Under the pieces are notes generated by a model. It had not been told where the DNA came from. It saw only the letters and a list, made by a program, of their open reading frames with translations, and searched no databases. DNA of 64,000 bases from Myotis daubentonii (lineage: Eukaryota; Chordata; Mammalia; Chiroptera; Vespertilionidae). Below are positions 35,253 through 46,368 of the stretch, piece by piece (the stretch's first letter is position 1; each line of letters starts with the position of its first letter). The stretch spans positions 36,317,892 through 36,381,891 of the forward strand of contig NC_081850.1 of assembly GCF_963259705.1 (NCBI RefSeq), in the 5' to 3' direction. Both the position numbers and the translations under genes were made by a program.

Positions 35253-35260
35253 CTCTAGAT

Positions 35261-35764
35261 CTATGAAAGTAGCAAGGCAACACAAAAAGAAGAAACACTG
35301 CCCAATTCAAATTTTCCAGTAAACCTATGTCTTGCTCCCCAGCAAAGCAGGGTTTTTTTAATCATTTTTATCCATGAACTGCTGCCTAAATTTTGTGTCT
35401 TGCAATTGCTTACTCAGGTTATGGATATCCATATTTGCTTTCTGAGTACTCAACCTCTGCCTGCTTTCTCTGAATGTCTGCTCTCTGGTCTACCCACTAG
35501 GCTAAAATCTAACTTTCCCAGTCCAATATTAACAGTTCATATAGAAGCAGAAATTTGGCCCCTGTATATATTATAGAAAAATCCACAAACTTAAGCCCTA
35601 TCTGACCAACCATATTATAAATTCTTTGAAGACATATCTTTCTTGATGTCCTCCACAGTTTTCACACAGCATAATGATAATGAGGACATTTATAAGCCTC
35701 TCTTCCCCCCTTCACCCATTTCAGTCACCTCTCCACTCTGGAATGACATTTGTGTTCTTGCCAT
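35261..35764. other. Unique sequence, nothing recognised
   Basis: No repeat or convincing frame; AT-rich. Confidence 0.4.
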
Positions 35765-35900
35765 GTTCCTGACACTAGACCAAGAGCTTTATAAGCATTA
35801 CCCATTTAATTCCCATAGCAAACTTTTGCAGCATTATTGTATCTGTTTTCTATATGAGGTAAGAAAACTGAAGCCCAAGGGGAAACAATGTTAGTAAGAC
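35765..35900 (-). mobile_element. MIR SINE fragment (antisense, probable)
   Basis: 'agcattacccatttaattcc', then 'tctatatgaggtaagaaaac' and 'tgaagcccaaggggaaac' match the complement of the MIR 3' half and core. Confidence 0.55.
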
Positions 35901-37684
35901 ATTTAAATCTAGTCAATAAACATTTGCAATGTTTCTTTCAGGTTCTCAAGGATAATATATGCAATGCTATAACATTTTAGCTCCTCTTCTTGATAATTTT
36001 AGGAAATTATCAGAGTGCTAGAAGCAGAGATATTACTCTCACTTAGAATTTTCAAATTTTCTGAAACAGGAAAATTTGCAGAAACATCCTAAGCCCCAGA
36101 ATGCAATAAAAATACGTCTCTAGCCATGTAGGTCTCCTTATAGATCATACATGTATTATTTAAGATTCCGTTACTATAGTAAGAACTTTTCCTTGCTATT
36201 CAAAATGAAAAAAGCAAGTTTATAAGAAAGTACATTCTCTTTTTCTAGCTAACAGTTTTTGATTGCTGACCCCAAAGAGTTAGTTTCTAGATCTGTACTT
36301 CACCTTTCATAAATATTACACAAGCTAAAATCATAACATTATGATGCCAAAGAAAACATTGTAAAAGTATGCAACACTTCATTAGGTTGCTTTTCTGGCA
36401 GAGAGAGCCAAAATATTTGTTTGATAAGAAAGTGATAGCTCTCAGCAATAAAAATGCAGTCTGGTCTGTGAAGACAGATAACTCCTTCCCTACCTACAAT
36501 ACTCATATATCTTTGGCAAATCATGGAAAAACCATTCTTTAGGTCCAGCATGAACCTTGGGAAAACTGAGGGGTGGGGAATACCCCTCTAGCTAACCATT
36601 CCAATGAAATCAACAATAGTGATTATCACAGCCCCACAGTGACACTGGCTTTGCACTTGATGTTAACTATATCATAATTGTTCTTTACTACTGCCGGGGG
36701 GAGAGGGGATGGTATTGTCCCCATATGATTTCACTTAAGATGAAGATTTCTTCCAGGTACTTCTAGAGATAAAGCCAGTAAATCCTGGAAAATATCACTA
36801 TCAAGTTATTATAGTTGTTAGAAAGACCAACAAAGAAAAGTTCCAGAATCAAAGATGAATAGCAATTGCAGAAGGCACATGGCTCTGGCCCACCACATCG
36901 CCCCAGAATGTAAGATACATGTGTTTAGTGTTCAGGTGACTGCTGGAGACACTGAGTCATATTTGGAGGAATGAGTTCAGACCTGGTCTAGGATATAATC
37001 ATAATCCTCTTCATACTCAGGAGGAAATGGTGGTCGGGGGTGAGAATGAGTAAAATCTGAGGAAAGTTATATCAAGAAAAAATAAGCTGGATTTTATTCT
37101 CTAAGTTCTCACTAAGTTAAAACCAAAGCAATTTACTAGTAGGTAAACTCAAAACCCAATTTTAGATACAGCATAAGCAATGAATAGTGAGCCAGTGGGT
37201 TCAGTATTTATGGATAAGTGAGCTGTATTTCCACTCTCTCCTCCCCTGAATGAACCTATGTTCATAATAAATGAACCAAATCTGCCCCAGGAAAGCAAAT
37301 CAATATTTCAATCATCTTCCCAATGTCTGGAACCACCAATGCGATTACCTAGTAATCAATTAGAATTGGACATAAAGTTACCCAAAGTAACTATGACTAT
37401 GCCACCATTTGCTTATAGCTACAGCCTACATTTCCTTACTACAAAAGAATGACAACATCCACTTCTTCAGGTTGGCAATGAGCTAGTTAGTAATGGCAGA
37501 GGTATGTAATAGGCATTTCTTAACTGCAATAATGAGTGTCTCAAAGAAAAAGAAATTATATGATCTGTAGGGCTGGCATCAAAGGGTTAAATTCCCACCA
37601 GATCCAGAGAGAGAATCTGGATGCTTGTATCTTCAAATTTGGAATTATCACTTATTTCAAAGAACTTCGGCTGGTGTGCTGGAC
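35901..37684. other. Unique sequence, no gene recognised
   Basis: No frame above 70 codons. The text around 36600-37000 is repeat-poor. Confidence 0.4.
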
Positions 37685-37820
37685 TAGGATGACCAACTCT
37701 TTCCTCTTTCTGGAGTTGATCCAGTTTGCCTGAGACTGTGTCAGTTTTTAAAAAGTTTTAAAAGTCCCACTTCCCAAAACCCCTCTCAGTCCTTGGAAAA
37801 CTGGAATGGTTGGTCACCCT
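37685..37820. mobile_element. Small palindromic-ended DNA transposon relic
   Basis: Bounded by 'aggatgaccaac' and the inverse 'gttggtcaccct', with 'aaagtcccacttcccaaaac' and 'cctctcagtccttgg' inside. A reverse-oriented relative lies at 57905-58015. Known as a dispersed mammalian MER-type element; the family name is not recalled. Confidence 0.55.
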
Positions 37821-37954
37821 TGTTGTGACACAGAGAAAATGAAAACATGTTATACATCTTCATTTCTTCTATCTTGAAAACCTATGGTTTCCTGGTAGAC
37901 TTACATGCATACATAAACAATAATAGCACTAGGCAAGCAGAACACACAACAAAC

Positions 37955-38060
37955 AGCTAATATTTATTTGTTTGTGTAATCTTCACAACACACCTGTAAA
38001 GAAGATAGGAAAACTGAGGGGCAGAGAAATGAATTAACTCCTCAAAGTCAATTTATTAAT
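37955..38060 (-). mobile_element. MIR SINE fragment (antisense)
   Basis: 'taatcttcacaacacacctg', 'gataggaaaactgaggggca' and 'agagaaatgaattaactcc' follow the complement of MIR. The C-terminal codons of the nearby 129-codon minus frame come from this repeat. Confidence 0.65.
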
Positions 38061-39504
38061 TAGAATATAAGCTAGACCCAATAATATAGTGACACAAAAA
38101 TAAGGTAGCTCTATTTTCTTCTCAGTTGATGGTACAGGAACAGGTGGGCTAGGAAAAGTTAGCAGCTGCTCTGTGTGATAATTCAGAGACCCAGGTTCCT
38201 CCTCTGCTGCTGCTTCACCATTCTCTACACTGCAGTCCTCACTGGCCTGGTGGGAGTCGCGGCTCCTCAGCGCCACATCAGTTTCAACCCATAAAAAATG
38301 GCTCCGGATAAGTGATGAGAGGCTGATGATTTCCTTTAAGGAGGTGATGGTGGTATTTCTCACAACACTTCCACTCACATTTCCTTTAGGAGAACTTAGC
38401 CATTTGCCCACACCTAGATTCAAAGTCTTGGAAATACAGTTTCAACCTGAAGAGCGATGAGGCCGTACTGTTCTATTTTCAAAACAAGTGAGGGGAAATG
38501 AACACAGAAACAATTCGTTGTCTCCAGCAACTAACTAGCTGGTGTTTGGGATTGTTAGGCTCAGAACCCAATTTTATCTGATTCTAAAAACCACACTTCT
38601 TCCTCCATGTCTGCTAACTCTAGAATTATTATTTGTTTTGCCAGGAAATGTTTCAGCCAATGAAAGTGCTTCTAAGAGCTTATCTTAAGGAAAACAAGCC
38701 ATTTAGAGCACTCGGAGTTCTCCTTTCCTTCCAACTTATCATGGATAAGGTTTACACAGGCTATAACCTTTCACTTAAAAGCTGACAGACCTCTGCCTCT
38801 GAGTGTGAAGTGAAACCCAAGGCCTGTCAACTCTAAAGTGTGATGTTTATACAAAGAAGTGAGTAGCAGGGAACACAGAGGGTCTGCTGGGGAAGCACAA
38901 GACACCGTGGGTAGTTTCTCCAGCCAAGTCAACTAGGAGTGAGGAGGTGGGTGAGCCAATGGTGCACCCACCAAACCAAGCCTACCAAGAGCATCCAAAA
39001 GAGAACAGTTAGGACTTGGCTCTCTCTGCCCACATGACCTAGGAAAAATATTCCTGATTAGAGAGTGGCTTGGGTTATTTTTCAGCTTTTTCAATTGCTT
39101 TTGACGGTAACATGAGCCCGTAGATGAAATTTCACTTTGAGTTTATCTGAGCTTCTGTTGCTCCAGACAAACCTAATTTACACAAGACAAAGCTATGTGT
39201 TGTCACTGTTACTCTCATTCCCTTTGGTTTTCTCATTATTCAAGCAGCTCCCAGCTCCTTCCCCACGCTTTGGGCTCATTACTGAGCCCCTTAGAATTCC
39301 AGCCTCTGGAACACCAAGCTTGTAGCTTGCTGTGAGGAGGTGAGGACTCAGTAAGGACAGGCCTGCAAAAGATTCACTCCTTGAAAAAGGACAAAATAAA
39401 TCATAGGTGAACAGCTTTATTGCTGAAAAGGATATCAGAAAAGAATATTATTAGGCGCATTTTTTCCCATTTAGAATTATCATAGCTTTATATGATCCCA
39501 TGGA
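38061..39504. other. Unique sequence, one uncertain frame
   Basis: The minus frame 38034-38423 (129 codons) has an acidic stretch ('ENGEAAAEEEPGS') and a hydrophobic C-terminus read from a MIR. No family is recognised and no splice or promoter evidence is seen, so it is probably chance. Confidence 0.35.
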
Positions 39505-41639
39505 ATAAATGTATATTCTTTTTATTATTATTATTGCTTAAAGTATTACAGAGTATTACATATGTCTCCTTTCCCCCCCCCCCCCGCCCTTGACAATCCC
39601 CTGGCCTCCCCTACCCCCCAGTGTCTTATGTCCATTGGTTATGCTTATATGCATGTATACAAGTCCTTCGGTTGATCTCTTACCCCCCCCCCTACTGCCC
39701 CCCACACCCTCCCCGGCCTTCCTGCTGTAGTTTGACAGTCTGTTCGAAGCAGCTCTGCCTCTATATCTATTATTGTTCAAAAGTTTATAATGCTCTCTAT
39801 TATCCATGAATGAGTGAGATCATGTGGTATTTTTCCTTCATTGACTGGCTTATTTCACTTAGCATAATGCTCTCCAGTTCCATCCATGCTGTTGCAAATG
39901 GAAAGAGTTCCTGCTTTTTTACAGCAGCATAGTATTCCATCGTGTAGATGTACCACAGTTTTCTAATCCATTCATCTACAGATGGGCACTTAGGCTGTTT
40001 CCAGATCTTAGCTATGGTGAATTGTGCTGCTATGAACATAGGGGTGCATATATCCTTTCTGATTGGTGTTTCTGGTTTCTTGGGATGTATTCCTAGAAGT
40101 GGGATCACAGGGTCAAATGGGAGTTCCATTTTCAGTTTTTTGAGAAAAACTCCATACTGTCTTCCATAGTGGCTGCACCAGTCTGCATTCCCACCAGCAG
40201 TGCACAAGTGTTCCTTTTTCTCCACATCCTCTCCAGCACTTGTCGTTTGTTGATTTGTTGATGATAGCCATTCTGACAGGTGTGAGATGGTACCTCATCG
40301 TTGTTTTGATTTGCATCTCTCGGGTGATTAGTGACTTTGAGCATGTTTTCATATGTCTCTTGGCTTTCTGAATGTCCTCTTTTAAAAGGTGTCTATTTAG
40401 TTCTTTTGCCCATTTTTTGATTGGATTGTTTATCTTCCTTTTGTTGAGTTGTATGAGTTCCCTATAAATGTTGGAGGTTAAACCCTTATCAGTGATAGGA
40501 TTGGCAAATATGCTCTCCCATGTAGTGGGCTTTCTTGTTGTTTTGTTGATGGTTTCTTTTGCTGTGCAGAAACTTTTTATTTTGATGTAGTCCCATTTGT
40601 TTATTTTCTCTTTAGTTTCCAATGCCCTAGGATCTGTATCTGTGAAGAAATTGCTTTGGCATATGTCTGAGATTTTCTTGCCTTTGGATTCTTCTAGAAT
40701 TTTTATGGTTTCCCATCGTATATTTATGTCCTTTATCCATTTTGAGTTTATTTTTGTGTATGGTGTAAGTTGGTGGTCTAGTTTCATTGTTTTTCATGTA
40801 TCTGTCCAATTTTCCCAATACCATTTATTGAAGAGACTATCTTGACTCCATTGCCTGTTCTTGCCTCCTTTGTGAAATATTAATTGAGCGTATTGGTTGG
40901 GGCTGATTTCTGGGCTCTCTATTCTATTCCATTGATCTATATGTCTGTTCTAGTGCCAGTACCAGGCAGTTTTGAGAACAGTGGCTTTGTAATACAGCTT
41001 GATATCAGGTATTGAGATCCCACCTACTTTGTTCTTTCTCAGGATAGCTGCAGCTATTCGGGGTCATTTTTTATTCCAGATGAATTTTTGGAGAGTTCGT
41101 TCTAGGTCTGTGAAATATGCCGTTGATATTTTAATGGGAAGTGTGTTGAATTTATAGATTGCTTTAGGCAGTATGGACATTTTAATGATGTTGATTCTAC
41201 CAATCCAAGAATATGGTATGTTCTTCCATCTCTTTATGTCTTCCTCTATCTCTTTTTTCAACGTCCTGTAGTTTTCTGAGTAGAGGTCTTTTACCTCTTT
41301 AGTTAAGTTTATTCCTAGGTAGCTTAATTTTTTTTGGTGCGATGGTAAATGGGATTGCTTTTTTAGTCTCTCTTTCTGCAAATTCACTACTGGTGTATAG
41401 AAATGCCATAGATTTTTTGGCATTAATTTTGTATCCTGCTACATTGCCAAATTCTTTTATTAAGTCTAACTAGAGGCCCGGTGCACAAAAAATTGTGCAC
41501 TCAGGGGGGAAGAGGGGGTCTCTCAGCCCGGCCTGTGCCCTCTCGCAGTCTGGGACCCCTCGGGAGATAATGACCTGCTGGCTTAGGCCCGCTCCCAGGT
41601 GGCAGAGGGCAGGCCCAATCCCTAGGTGCAGCCCCTGGT

Positions 41640-42240
41640 CGGGCTCAGAGCAGGGCCGATTGGGGAGTTGGGGTGCCGCCTCCTGTCATGCACAGAGCAG
41701 GGCAGATCAGGAGGTTGCAATGCCACCCCTAGTCACGCTCAGGGTAGGGCCGATTGGGGGTTGGGGCACCGCCCCGTCACACTCAAGGCAGGGCCGATAG
41801 GGAGGTTGCAGTGCCACCCCGTCATGCACAGAGCAGGGCTGATCAGGGGGTTGGGGCGCTGCCCCCTATCACACACAGAGCAGGGCCCATCAGGGGGGTT
41901 GGGGCTCTGTACCCTGTCACACACAGAGCAGGGCCGATCAGGGGGTTGAGGAGCTCCCCCTGTCGCGCACAGAGCAGGGCCCATCAGGGGGTTGGGGAGC
42001 TGCCCCCTGTCACGCACAGAGCAGGGCCGGTGAGGGGGTTGAGGAGCTTCCCCCTGTCACTCACAGAGCAGGGCTGATAGGGGAGTTGGGGCACCGCATA
42101 CTGTCACACACAGAGCAGGGAGGATCAGGGGGTTGGGGCGCCGCCACTGTCACATTCAGGGCAGGGCCAATGGGGGTGGGGGTGATTGGGACGCCGCACC
42201 CTGTCACACACAGAGCCGCAGGGCGATCAGGGGGTTTGGG
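41640..42240. repeat. ~45 bp minisatellite in Helitron B
   Basis: About a dozen imperfect units contain 'cagagcagggccgatcag' followed by 'ggggttgggg' and 'gctgccccctgtca'-like text. Helitron C has only about two or three such units, so B is expanded. Frames on both strands stay open through it and are spurious. Confidence 0.92.
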
Positions 42241-42411
42241 CGCTGCCCCCTGTCACCCTGATCCCGGTACTGGGAGGCCTCGCTGCTCTGCTGATCCCGG
42301 TGCTGGGAGGCATATTACCCTTTTACTATATAGGATAGAAGCCTGGTGTACGGGTGGGGGCCAGCTGGTTTGCCCTGAAGGGTGTCCTGGATCAGGGTCG
42401 GGGTCCCGCTT

Positions 42412-42775
42412 GGGTGCCTGGCCAGCCTGGGTGAGGGGATGATGGCTGTTTGCATCTGGTCACACCCCCTTCAGGGTGGGGGTCCCGCTTGGGTGCCTGG
42501 ACAGCCTGGGTGAGGGGATGATGGCTGTTTGCATCTGGTCACACACCCTTTAGGGTGGGGGTCCCCACTGGGGTGCCTGGCCAGCCTGGGTGAGGGGCTG
42601 AGGGCTGTTTGCATCTGGTCACACACCCTTTAGGGTGGGAGTCCCCACTGGGGTGCCTGGCCAGCCTGGGTGAGGGGATGATGGCTGTTTGCAGCTGGTC
42701 ACACACCCTTCAGGTTGGGGGTCCCCACTGGGGTGCCTGGCCAGCCTGGGTGAGGGGCTGAGGGCCGTTTTCAGG
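42412..42775. repeat. 79-80 bp minisatellite in Helitron B
   Basis: Units starting 'gggtgcctgg' lie at 42412, 42491, 42571, 42651 and 42731, an almost invariant 79-80 base spacing. Homologous to the repeat at 6254 in Helitron A. Confidence 0.95.
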
Positions 42776-43537
42776 CTGGGGGTGACTGAAGCTCCCAACC
42801 GCTCCTTTTTTCCTTTTTTTTTATTCTGGGCCAGCTTTAGCTCTGAGGCTCGGCTCCAGCTATGAGACCTCCGCTGCTGAGAGCAGGTTTCTGGCCTTTG
42901 TTTACCTTCTGTATTTGAAACAATGTTGCAGTCCTGCTGGCTGAAGCCCGGGGTTTTGTTTAGCTTCTATATTTGTTACAATTTTGCTTAGAGTGCAGCT
43001 GAGAGGCCAGCAAGGCAGGCGAGGAAGCTTGGCTTCCTCCGTCACTGAAGCAAGCAAGCCTCATGTTCGCGTCAGCTGCCTGGCTGCCGGCCGCCATCTT
43101 GGCTGGCAGTTAATTTGCATATCTCCCTGATTAGCCAATGGGAAGGGTAGCGATCGTATGCTAATTACCATGTTTGTCTTTTATTAGATAGGGTAGTTTT
43201 TTGATGGAGTCTTTAGGGTTTTTTAAGTATAATATCATATCATCTGCAAATAAGGACAGTTTTACTTCTTCTTTTCCAATTTGGATGCCTTTTATTTCTT
43301 CTTGTTGTCTAATTGCAATGGCTAATACTTCCAGTACTATGTCGAACAGGAGTGGTGAGAGTGGGCATCCCTGTCTTGTTCCTGTTCTTAGGGGAAATGG
43401 TGTTAGTTTGTGTCCATTGAGTATGATGTTGGCTGTGGGTTTGTCATATATGGCTTTTATTATGTTGAGGTATGATCCTTCTATTCCCACCTTGCTGAGA
43501 GTTTTTATCAAAAATGGGTGTATAAATGTATATTCTT

Positions 43538-43953
43538 ATAATGTTGTATACACAAACAGGTCACATCAAACAGATGAGGATACGCAATGGGATGCTAAAG
43601 TTGGAGCAACAGCATAGAGGAGCCTAGTGACCAATGAGAGCAGAAGTCCCCACCCATCCATAAGCCTACCTTGGGGTTGTTATTTGAGACATACTACATT
43701 TGTTTGTTTGCTTGTTTGTTTCAAGAGCAAGAACAATTAAAAGTTTCTGGACCATTTATTTATTATTATAAATAGAGAAGAACATTTCCAGATGGCACAC
43801 ATTCCAATAACAAATGTGATTGCCTCTGTCAGCGCTCACATTTGTCTGGACGTACTTCCACTCCTGCAGACCACGTCACATACACGCAATCATTTCCTCC
43901 TCCTTCAGAGCCACACTCAGCTAACACATCCCAGGACTGATGAGATGCGTCTT
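43538..43953. other. Unique sequence, nothing recognised
   Basis: Contains a short (TTTG)n run near 43700-43720. No gene or named repeat is identifiable. Confidence 0.4.
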
Positions 43954-44211
43954 CCTTATTTGTTTGTTTATTTATGTTAATCCTCACCCAAGGATATTTG
44001 TTATTGATTTTCAGAGAGTGGAAAGGGGGAGAGAGAAAGAGAAACATCAATGTGAGAGAAACATGTCAATAAGTTGCCTCCCGAATGTGCCCCAATCAGG
44101 GCTGGGGATTGAACCTGCAATCCAGGTACATGCCCTTGACCAGGAATCAAACCCGTGACCCTTCAGTCCGTGGACCAATGCTTGAATGACTGAGTCACAC
44201 CGGCCATGGCA
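43954..44211 (-). mobile_element. Ves-type SINE (antisense, older subtype)
   Basis: The plus strand shows the complement of the SINE: 'ttaatcctcacccaaggat', 'ttattgattttcagagag', 'gggggagagagaaagagaaa', 'gggattgaacctgcaa' (B-box region), 'aatcaaacccgtgacc', and 'cacaccggccatgg' at the head. It carries the same GA-rich tail as the 8299 copy. Candidate duplications are agatgcgtctt and agatgtatctt (9 of 11). Confidence 0.9.
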
Positions 44212-45365
44212 AGATGTATCTTTTTTTACCAGTGTATTAAACAGATTACATTGTTCTGCCCCTATCACACTTTAAGTTGAAATCACACAAATAAAAGAGA
44301 AACATTTTCACATCCCCTAAACAAATATTTGGGGCCCCTGTGTCTATATTTTAAGGTCGGAACAATTTGCTTTGCCCTAGTGGAGGCATTTAAGAATATA
44401 AAAATGTCAGCCACAGCTTTTAAGAGAGATACAACTTTTTAAGCACCTACATGCTAATATCTGGACAAATGTGAAACACAGGAGTAAAGAAGCAGTTTTC
44501 TAATCTCTCTTGTTAAAATCAGATCATAGGTTGTAAATAAAAACTGAGCAAGCTGCTTGTGACCCCTCAGGTCATGCACTGTTATTTCCAGCTTTAAAAG
44601 GAAAAAGCTGACCAGCCATTTAGGAAAAACGATTTCTGCATGAAATCAGACAAATCAAGACAAGACCCACCAACCAATCAGTACAGTTCCCTCTCAGGGT
44701 AGGTCCCAGGGTGAGGGGGTCTCCTGGATTTTAGCCCAGGAGAAAGCAGAGCTGCTCACAGCCCACCCTCATGCACTCTGCACATCCTAGACTCACAGTG
44801 CTATTGCATCCCATGCTTCCCTTCCCAGAAGTCCTACCACCTCCCAGGCCAACCCTCCTAGAAGGTCCCTTCCCTCTGCCTTCCTGAGCAACTTTTTCTA
44901 AGCTAAGCCTTCCTCCCTAGGAGCAAGCCAAAGGCAACCACAAACACTTTGCCAGAGTAACTAAAAGATATGTCCCAAGCCAATTGGCTTTGTGCAAAAT
45001 TATTATTTATTTCAAGAGACAATTTAGCAAAGTCCAGGTATATATGGCCAAAGGCCTTTCCTTTCCTTCCTCCCAGTTCTCTCTACTGCAAGTCACCTAT
45101 TTATTGACAGCTGACTCATGCAAGCACCTTTCCATTAGGACTACTAGGTAGCCAGAAAACCATCTAGGAAATTGGATTTGCCTAAGTGGTAGAAAAGCTG
45201 ATGATTCTCCCAAGGCATTTGAGTTCCCCCTGAAAAGCAACTCCCATTTATAACCACATACACATAGTTTGCTTAAAAGTAATATTCATCTTTATAGTCT
45301 AACTGCATTCTAACATATCACTATAGATAATAATTTTAACCATAAGATTACCAAGGCTTGAAGCA
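44212..45365. other. Unique sequence, no gene recognised
   Basis: Repeat-poor apart from the flanking elements. No frame above 75 codons. Confidence 0.4.
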
Positions 45366-45586
45366 CATGGAGCAAACTATAGTTCATGGGCCGAAGTCAG
45401 CCTGCTGCACCTTTTTTATAAATAAATATTTATAGGAACATAGCTGCAGCTATTCATTTACACATGGTCTATGGCTGCTTTTGCTATGATGTCAGAGGTG
45501 AGTAGTTGCAACAGAGACCATATAGTCCACAAAGCCAAAAATATTTATTATCTAGCCCTTTACAGAAAAGTTTGCCAACCCCTTCC
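45366..45586 (-). mobile_element. hAT-Charlie-type relic (antisense)
   Basis: The complement of the 24096 family: 'gagcaaactatagttcatgg', 'catggtctatggctgctttt', 'agttgcaacagagaccatat', 'tctagccctttacagaaaag', 'tttgccaacccct'. The ends are worn. Confidence 0.7.
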
Positions 45587-45664
45587 CAGAGAGATTATCT
45601 AACTTTCACAAAGTCACATTTCAAGGATTTATCTGGAGGCCTGGAGTCTTATGACTTTCTAGGG

Positions 45665-45876
45665 CAGTGGTTCTCAACCTGTGGGTCGCGACCCCTTTGG
45701 CGGTCAAACGACCCTTTCACAGGAGTCGCCTAAGACCATCCTGCGTATCAGATATTTACATTACGATTCATAACAGTAGCAACATTACAGTTATGAAGTA
45801 GCAATGAAAATAATTTTATGGTTGGATCACAACATGAGGAACTGTATTTAAAGGGCCAGAAGGTTGAGAACCACTG
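45665..45876 (+). mobile_element. SPIN (Space Invader) hAT non-autonomous element
   Basis: Starts 'cagtggttctcaacctgtgg', continues 'gtcgcgacccctttgg', 'ccctttcacaggagtcgc', 'ctgcgtatcagatatttac', 'attacgattcataacagtag', 'aattttatggttgg', and ends 'aaggttgagaaccactg'. This is the SPIN family, known from its patchy, horizontally acquired distribution in tetrapods including vesper bats. Flanking 8-mers ttctaggg and ttctagaa match at 6 of 8. 212 bp, internally deleted, non-coding. Confidence 0.93.
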
Positions 45877-46124
45877 TTCTAGAAAAAGTCAAGTAATGTC
45901 TCTAGTCCAGAGAATCTGACTCTTCCCATTCTGCCGCCCCCTGAGCTGGTCAGTCTTTATAGGGCTTCTTGGCTAGGCCAGTAAGAGGGCAGGTCAAACT
46001 ACAATTATAGAGCATCATACGGAGGAAGCACCCAGGCTATACAGACAGAGGATTCAATGAAGAGAGAATGACTATTCCCCCTGACATCAAAGCTCCTCCT
46101 TATTATAAAAAAGATGCACACATG

Positions 46125-46353
46125 TGCCCTGGCCAGTGTGACTCAGTGGGTTGGGCATCATCCCCGTATACAGAAAGGTTGCCAATTCGACTTCCAGTCA
46201 GGGCACATTCTCGGGTTGCAGGCTCAATCCCTGGTAGGGGCATGCAGAAGGCACCCAATCAATGCGTCCATGTTTCATTCTCACATTGATGTTTCTCTCT
46301 CCCTCTCTTTTCCTCTCTCTCCAAAAAGCAATAAAAAATCTTTATTAAAAAAG
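46125..46353 (+). mobile_element. Ves SINE
   Basis: Starts 'tgccctggccagtgtgactc', B-box region 'aggctcaatccctgg', 'aatgcgtccatgtttcattc', a CT block, then 'aaaaagcaataaaaaatc'. Duplications aaagatgcacacatg (46110-46124) and aaagatacacacatg (46354-46368) differ at one base. Of intermediate age. Confidence 0.94.
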
Positions 46354-46368
46354 AAAGATACACACATG

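Larger units (their letters stand above)
41470..43193 (-). mobile_element. Composite Helitron B inside LINE-1
   Basis: Begins ctag (41470) after host A with hairpin 'gtgcacaaaaaattgtgcac'. Ends with the complement of a CCCTATCTAATAAAAG-type 5' end (canonical TCC with one change) at 43193 before host T. Removing it restores L1 text ('aagtctaa' + 'tagttttttg'). An internal junction at 42336-42339 joins the complement of a TCCTATATAGTAAAAGGG 5' end to 'tagaagcctggtgtac', a G-less 3' end. 1724 bp, the largest Helitron here owing to two minisatellites. No Rep/helicase frame. Confidence 0.95.
39521..43521 (-). mobile_element. LINE-1, 5'-truncated, with perfect 16-bp TSD, split by a Helitron
   Basis: The direct repeats ataaatgtatattctt (39505-39520 and 43522-43537) are identical and bound the element exactly. 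Plus-strand T-rich start = A-tail, then a C-rich 3' UTR, then ORF2 read backwards to the RT domain. The composite Helitron at 41470-43193 splits it. Without that it is about 2.3 kb, truncated in RT. The lineage is the same as the 12268 copy but better preserved, so it is younger. Confidence 0.96.
39800..43521 (-). pseudogene. LINE-1 ORF2 pseudogene (RT to C-terminus)
   Basis: Frame 43161-43511 carries RT motifs '[17 protein letters not shown]' and an intact FADD site (43239-43250). Frame 41064-41423 holds the RT thumb side ('[15 protein letters not shown]', 'KFIWNKK'). Frame 40113-40787 (224 codons) reads to the Cys-rich domain '[18 protein letters not shown]'. Frame 39800-40225 gives the ORF2 C-terminus after a frame change. 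The endonuclease is absent. Helitron insertion and frame breaks make it non-functional. Confidence 0.95.

Noticed and set aside
38034..38423. 129-codon minus-strand frame, protein-like acidic stretch
   Set aside because: Part of it reads through a MIR, no family is recognisable, and frames of this size are expected by chance in 64 kb.
40113..40787. 224-codon minus-strand frame as a host gene
   Set aside because: It is the C-terminal part of LINE-1 ORF2 including its Cys-rich domain, annotated as a pseudogene.
41640..42240. CRISPR-like regular repeat array
   Set aside because: The units are contiguous tandem repeats without unique spacers, inside a eukaryotic Helitron.
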